Shown here: positions 61,873-64,000 of the stretch, one piece after another
How positions within the stretch are numbered: position 1 is the stretch's first letter
Layout of the letters: every line of letters begins with the position of its first letter
From: an uncultured Caldilineaceae bacterium
Lineage (GTDB): Bacteria > Chloroflexota > Anaerolineae > Caldilineales > Caldilineaceae
Length of the DNA stretch: 64,000 bases
Assembly: GCA_958295915.1 (NCBI GenBank)
Contig: OY282381.1
Location: forward strand, 1,448,722-1,512,721
Direction: 5' to 3'
Translations under genes and position numbers: made by a program
The notes under the pieces: model-generated
What the model was told of the DNA's origin: nothing
Seen by the model: only the letters and a program-made list of their open reading frames with translations
Databases searched by the model: none

Positions 61873-64000
61873 CTATGTCACCCGTTCCGGTGTGAAGGGC
61901 ATCTGTCTTACCCGCTTGCCGGTGGCCGTGGCCAGGCCGTTGGCGATAGCTGCGGCCACCGGCCCGATGGGTGGCTCACCTACACCCCGGGGCTTGCCAT
62001 CGCCGGCCTCCAGCAGCCCCACTTCCACATAGGGGGCATCGGCCAGGGTCAATAGGGGGTATCTGTCAAAGTTGGCTGATACCAGCTTGCCGTCGGCGAC
62101 CTGCGCCTCCTCCAACAGAGCTGAGCCGACACCCAGCATCACAGCCCCTTGCACCTGGGCAACGGCTCCGTCCGGGTTGATGACCCGTCCGCAGTCCATC
62201 ACCGCATCCACCCGATGGACGCGCAGCTGTCCACCTTCATTCATTGAAACTTCAGCGACCTGCGCCACGATTGTATCCACATCCTCGGAAACGGCGATGC
62301 CTTGGGCATGGCCGCTGGGCAGTATCCCGCGCCAGTTCGCCTGCTCCGCTACGGCCTCCAGCACGGCGCGAAAACGCCTGCCCTTATCGCCACTGGGTAA
62401 ATGGTCCAGGCGGAAGGCCAGGGGATCTGCACCGGCCACAGCCGCCATCTCGTCCATAAAACTCTCGAGGGCGAACGTATTCGCCAGCAGGCCGAGTCCC
62501 CGCCACCAGCCAGTGTCCAGCGGCAGCGTACGCACCCATGTACGCACGTGGCGATGGGGAATGGCGTACTGAATCATCGCCCCTCGCCAGGCGCCGAAGT
62601 CCGCGCCGAGGACGGCCGCCATCACATCGGGGATGAAGCCAAAGGCGACCTGGCCGCTGGCTTGCAGATGCTCCATCACTTCGATGCGGCCTGCGTCATC
62701 GAGCCGTGCCCGCAATCGGTGATGGGTCGGAGGGCGCAGATATCCGTTGCGCATCTCCTCGGCCCGGTTCCAGCCTACATGCACCGGCGCGCCTACCGCC
62801 TGAGAAAGTCGAGCCGCTTCGATCGCCGCTTTGGAGTCGATTTTGCAGCCCAATCCTGCGCCCAAGTAGGTGGGAATGACCTCCACCTGCTCTGGCTTCA
62901 GCTCCAGCGCTGCGGCGATGGCTCCACGGATGACGTGGGGACCCTGAGTGCTGGTCCAAATCGTGGCCGAGTCAGTCCGCACGTCAGCAAGAGCGGCCTG
63001 GGGTTCCAGCGTAGCATGGAAGGCGCAGGGCGTGCGATACTCAGCGCTGAAGACATCGCCGCTTCTGAGTGGGCTCGAGCCGTCACCTTCCACCTGGATC
63101 GTAATGCCACCGCGACCACCGACGGAGACTGTCTCATCGATCTGCGCTTGTGTCCACAGGCGTGGAGCCTTCCAGTGGGCGTCGATGCGGTTGCGAGCCT
63201 GCCAGGCATGCCAGCGGGTGTCGGCCACGACGCCGACAAAATCGCCATCCACGACGATCTGTTGAACGCCAGGCGAGCGCGCAGCTTCAGAGGTATCGAC
63301 CGAGTCCAGCGTAGCGGCCAGTTGGATAGGTTTGAGCACCGCGCCGTAGCGCATCCCCGGCACTCGCATATCATAGCCGTAGTCGGCCTGACCTGTGACC
63401 TTGAGCGGGATGTCCACCCGGGGCAGAGAGCGCCCGACGAAGCGCAGTGCATTGTCAGAAAGCAGTGGGGCCGGCTCTTCCGGCGTCTGCCAGCGTTCCG
63501 CATCAGCATCAACGATGATATCTCCAAACGTGCGGCGTCGCGCCGATTCGGCGGTAACGAAAACCATACCCTCGGCGACGGTCACAGCCATCGGCGCGAC
63601 GCCCAGTTGGGTTGCGCCTTCTGCCCGCAGCATCTCCCGTAGCGTGGCAGCAGCCTGTCGCAGAGGCTCCCAGCTGCTGGCCACGGAGGTGCTACCGAAG
63701 GTACCGAACGCATCCACCGGCCCTTCATTCGTGCCCGCGGCCATGACTTCCAACTGCTCCCAAGCGATAGAAAGTTCATCGGCGGCGATCTGGCCCAACG
63801 CGGTGTGAATCCCCTGACCCATCTCCATTTTGGGCAGGATTAGCCGCACCCGGTTATCTGCGGTCACTGTAAACCAGAGAGCCGGGTCGGTGGGATAGTT
63901 GCTCGGCAGCGCGCCACTGTCGAAAAAGCCGGCCACTTCCCGCCGCAGGATCGGCAGGCCAATGGGAACGCCGAGCGCCAAGCCGCCGGCCAGTATGCCG
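61873..64000 (-). CDS. molybdopterin-binding subunit of an isoquinoline 1-oxidoreductase / xanthine dehydrogenase-type enzyme (5' end cut)
   Basis: The last ~709 residues of an IorB-like large subunit. The frame continues past the window edge. LPKMEMGQGIHTALGQIAADEL, GTFGSTSVASSWEPLRQA and the GVGEPPIGPVAAAIAN segment with the catalytic glutamate are family marks of membrane- or Tat-exported aldehyde oxidase-type enzymes. The missing part should contain the start and possibly a Tat signal, of which the last hydrophobic stretch (ILAGGLALGVPIG) is visible. Substrate unknown. A copy of the palindromic repeat core lies inside the coding region near 63908. Confidence 0.9.
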   Translation of the reverse strand, partial: GILAGGLALGVPIGLPILRREVAGFFDSGALPSNYPTDPALWFTVTADNRVRLILPKMEMGQGIHTALGQIAADELSIAWEQLEVMAAGTNEGPVDAFGTFGSTSVASSWEPLRQAAATLREMLRAEGATQLGVAPMAVTVAEGMVFVTAESARRRTFGDIIVDADAERWQTPEEPAPLLSDNALRFVGRSLPRVDIPLKVTGQADYGYDMRVPGMRYGAVLKPIQLAATLDSVDTSEAARSPGVQQIVVDGDFVGVVADTRWHAWQARNRIDAHWKAPRLWTQAQIDETVSVGGRGGITIQVEGDGSSPLRSGDVFSAEYRTPCAFHATLEPQAALADVRTDSATIWTSTQGPHVIRGAIAAALELKPEQVEVIPTYLGAGLGCKIDSKAAIEAARLSQAVGAPVHVGWNRAEEMRNGYLRPPTHHRLRARLDDAGRIEVMEHLQASGQVAFGFIPDVMAAVLGADFGAWRGAMIQYAIPHRHVRTWVRTLPLDTGWWRGLGLLANTFALESFMDEMAAVAGADPLAFRLDHLPSGDKGRRFRAVLEAVAEQANWRGILPSGHAQGIAVSEDVDTIVAQVAEVSMNEGGQLRVHRVDAVMDCGRVINPDGAVAQVQGAVMLGVGSALLEEAQVADGKLVSANFDRYPLLTLADAPYVEVGLLEAGDGKPRGVGEPPIGPVAAAIANGLATATGKRVRQMPFTPERVT

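Overview
The window looks like a chromosomal segment of a high-GC bacterium, most likely a member of the Chloroflexota (Caldilinea/Anaerolineae-like). The Csx15 protein, the style of the type III CRISPR locus, the rplU-rpmA-rpmE-tdk cluster with C-terminally extended ribosomal proteins, and the MetV/MetF pair all fit this. The assignment is an inference, because no rRNA gene is present.

Region 1 (1-16.2 kb, all on the minus strand) is a large type III-A CRISPR-Cas locus. In transcription order it reads cas10/csm1, csm2, csm3, csm4, csm5, a CARF-HEPN protein, a second CARF protein, csx15, cas6, cas1, cas2, then a 29-repeat array. Beyond the array is a second, HD-less but GGDD-containing Cas10 with a RAMP protein and the start of another RAMP, cut by the window edge. 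Many junctions are ATGA or TAATG overlaps or have strong ribosome binding sites, so the signalling effectors are translated with the interference complex. The space upstream of cas10 is filled by about 18 copies of a 15-16 bp tandem repeat.

Region 2 (16.5-33.1 kb) is mostly metabolism and housekeeping: a SelA-fold PLP enzyme, a redoxin, an M81/MlrC-like metallopeptidase, the L21-L27-L31-thymidine kinase cluster, an acyl-CoA ligase/dehydrogenase/CoA-transferase/MaoC hydratase group, an Rmt/Arm-like 16S rRNA methyltransferase, smpB, a CtpA-like protease, an RraA-like protein and a MetV-MetF pair.

Region 3 (33.1-40.2 kb) is scarred. It holds a frameshifted CopG-type antitoxin, an orphan Mrr-N-like domain, a chimeric duplication of the 3' ends of the histidine kinase and metF genes, a TnpB fragment, a membrane glycosyltransferase-like protein with a tandemly duplicated C-terminal domain, an OmpR/HK two-component system, and a 706-bp element with 28-bp perfect terminal inverted repeats, an 8-bp target duplication and a miniature TnpB.

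Region 4 (40.3-51.8 kb) encodes exported or envelope proteins: a spondin/LysM protein with Asp-Met repeats, a TlpA/DipZ-like lipoprotein whose first redox cysteine codon is UGA followed by a SECIS-like hairpin (a probable selenoprotein), a helicase-like protein, a glycoside hydrolase/Ig/triple-PGRP protein, ScpA, and a secreted HNH/SH3b/excalibur protein. Region 5 (51.8-64 kb, minus strand) carries acs, sucCD, a sugar ABC transporter, an amidohydrolase, a BadF/N-acetylglucosamine kinase-like protein and a molybdenum hydroxylase large subunit running off the end.

Throughout the window a short palindromic repeat (core GCGCGCCACTGTAGGGCGCG) recurs in intergenic spaces and occasionally inside genes. 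At least two other dispersed repeat families are visible.
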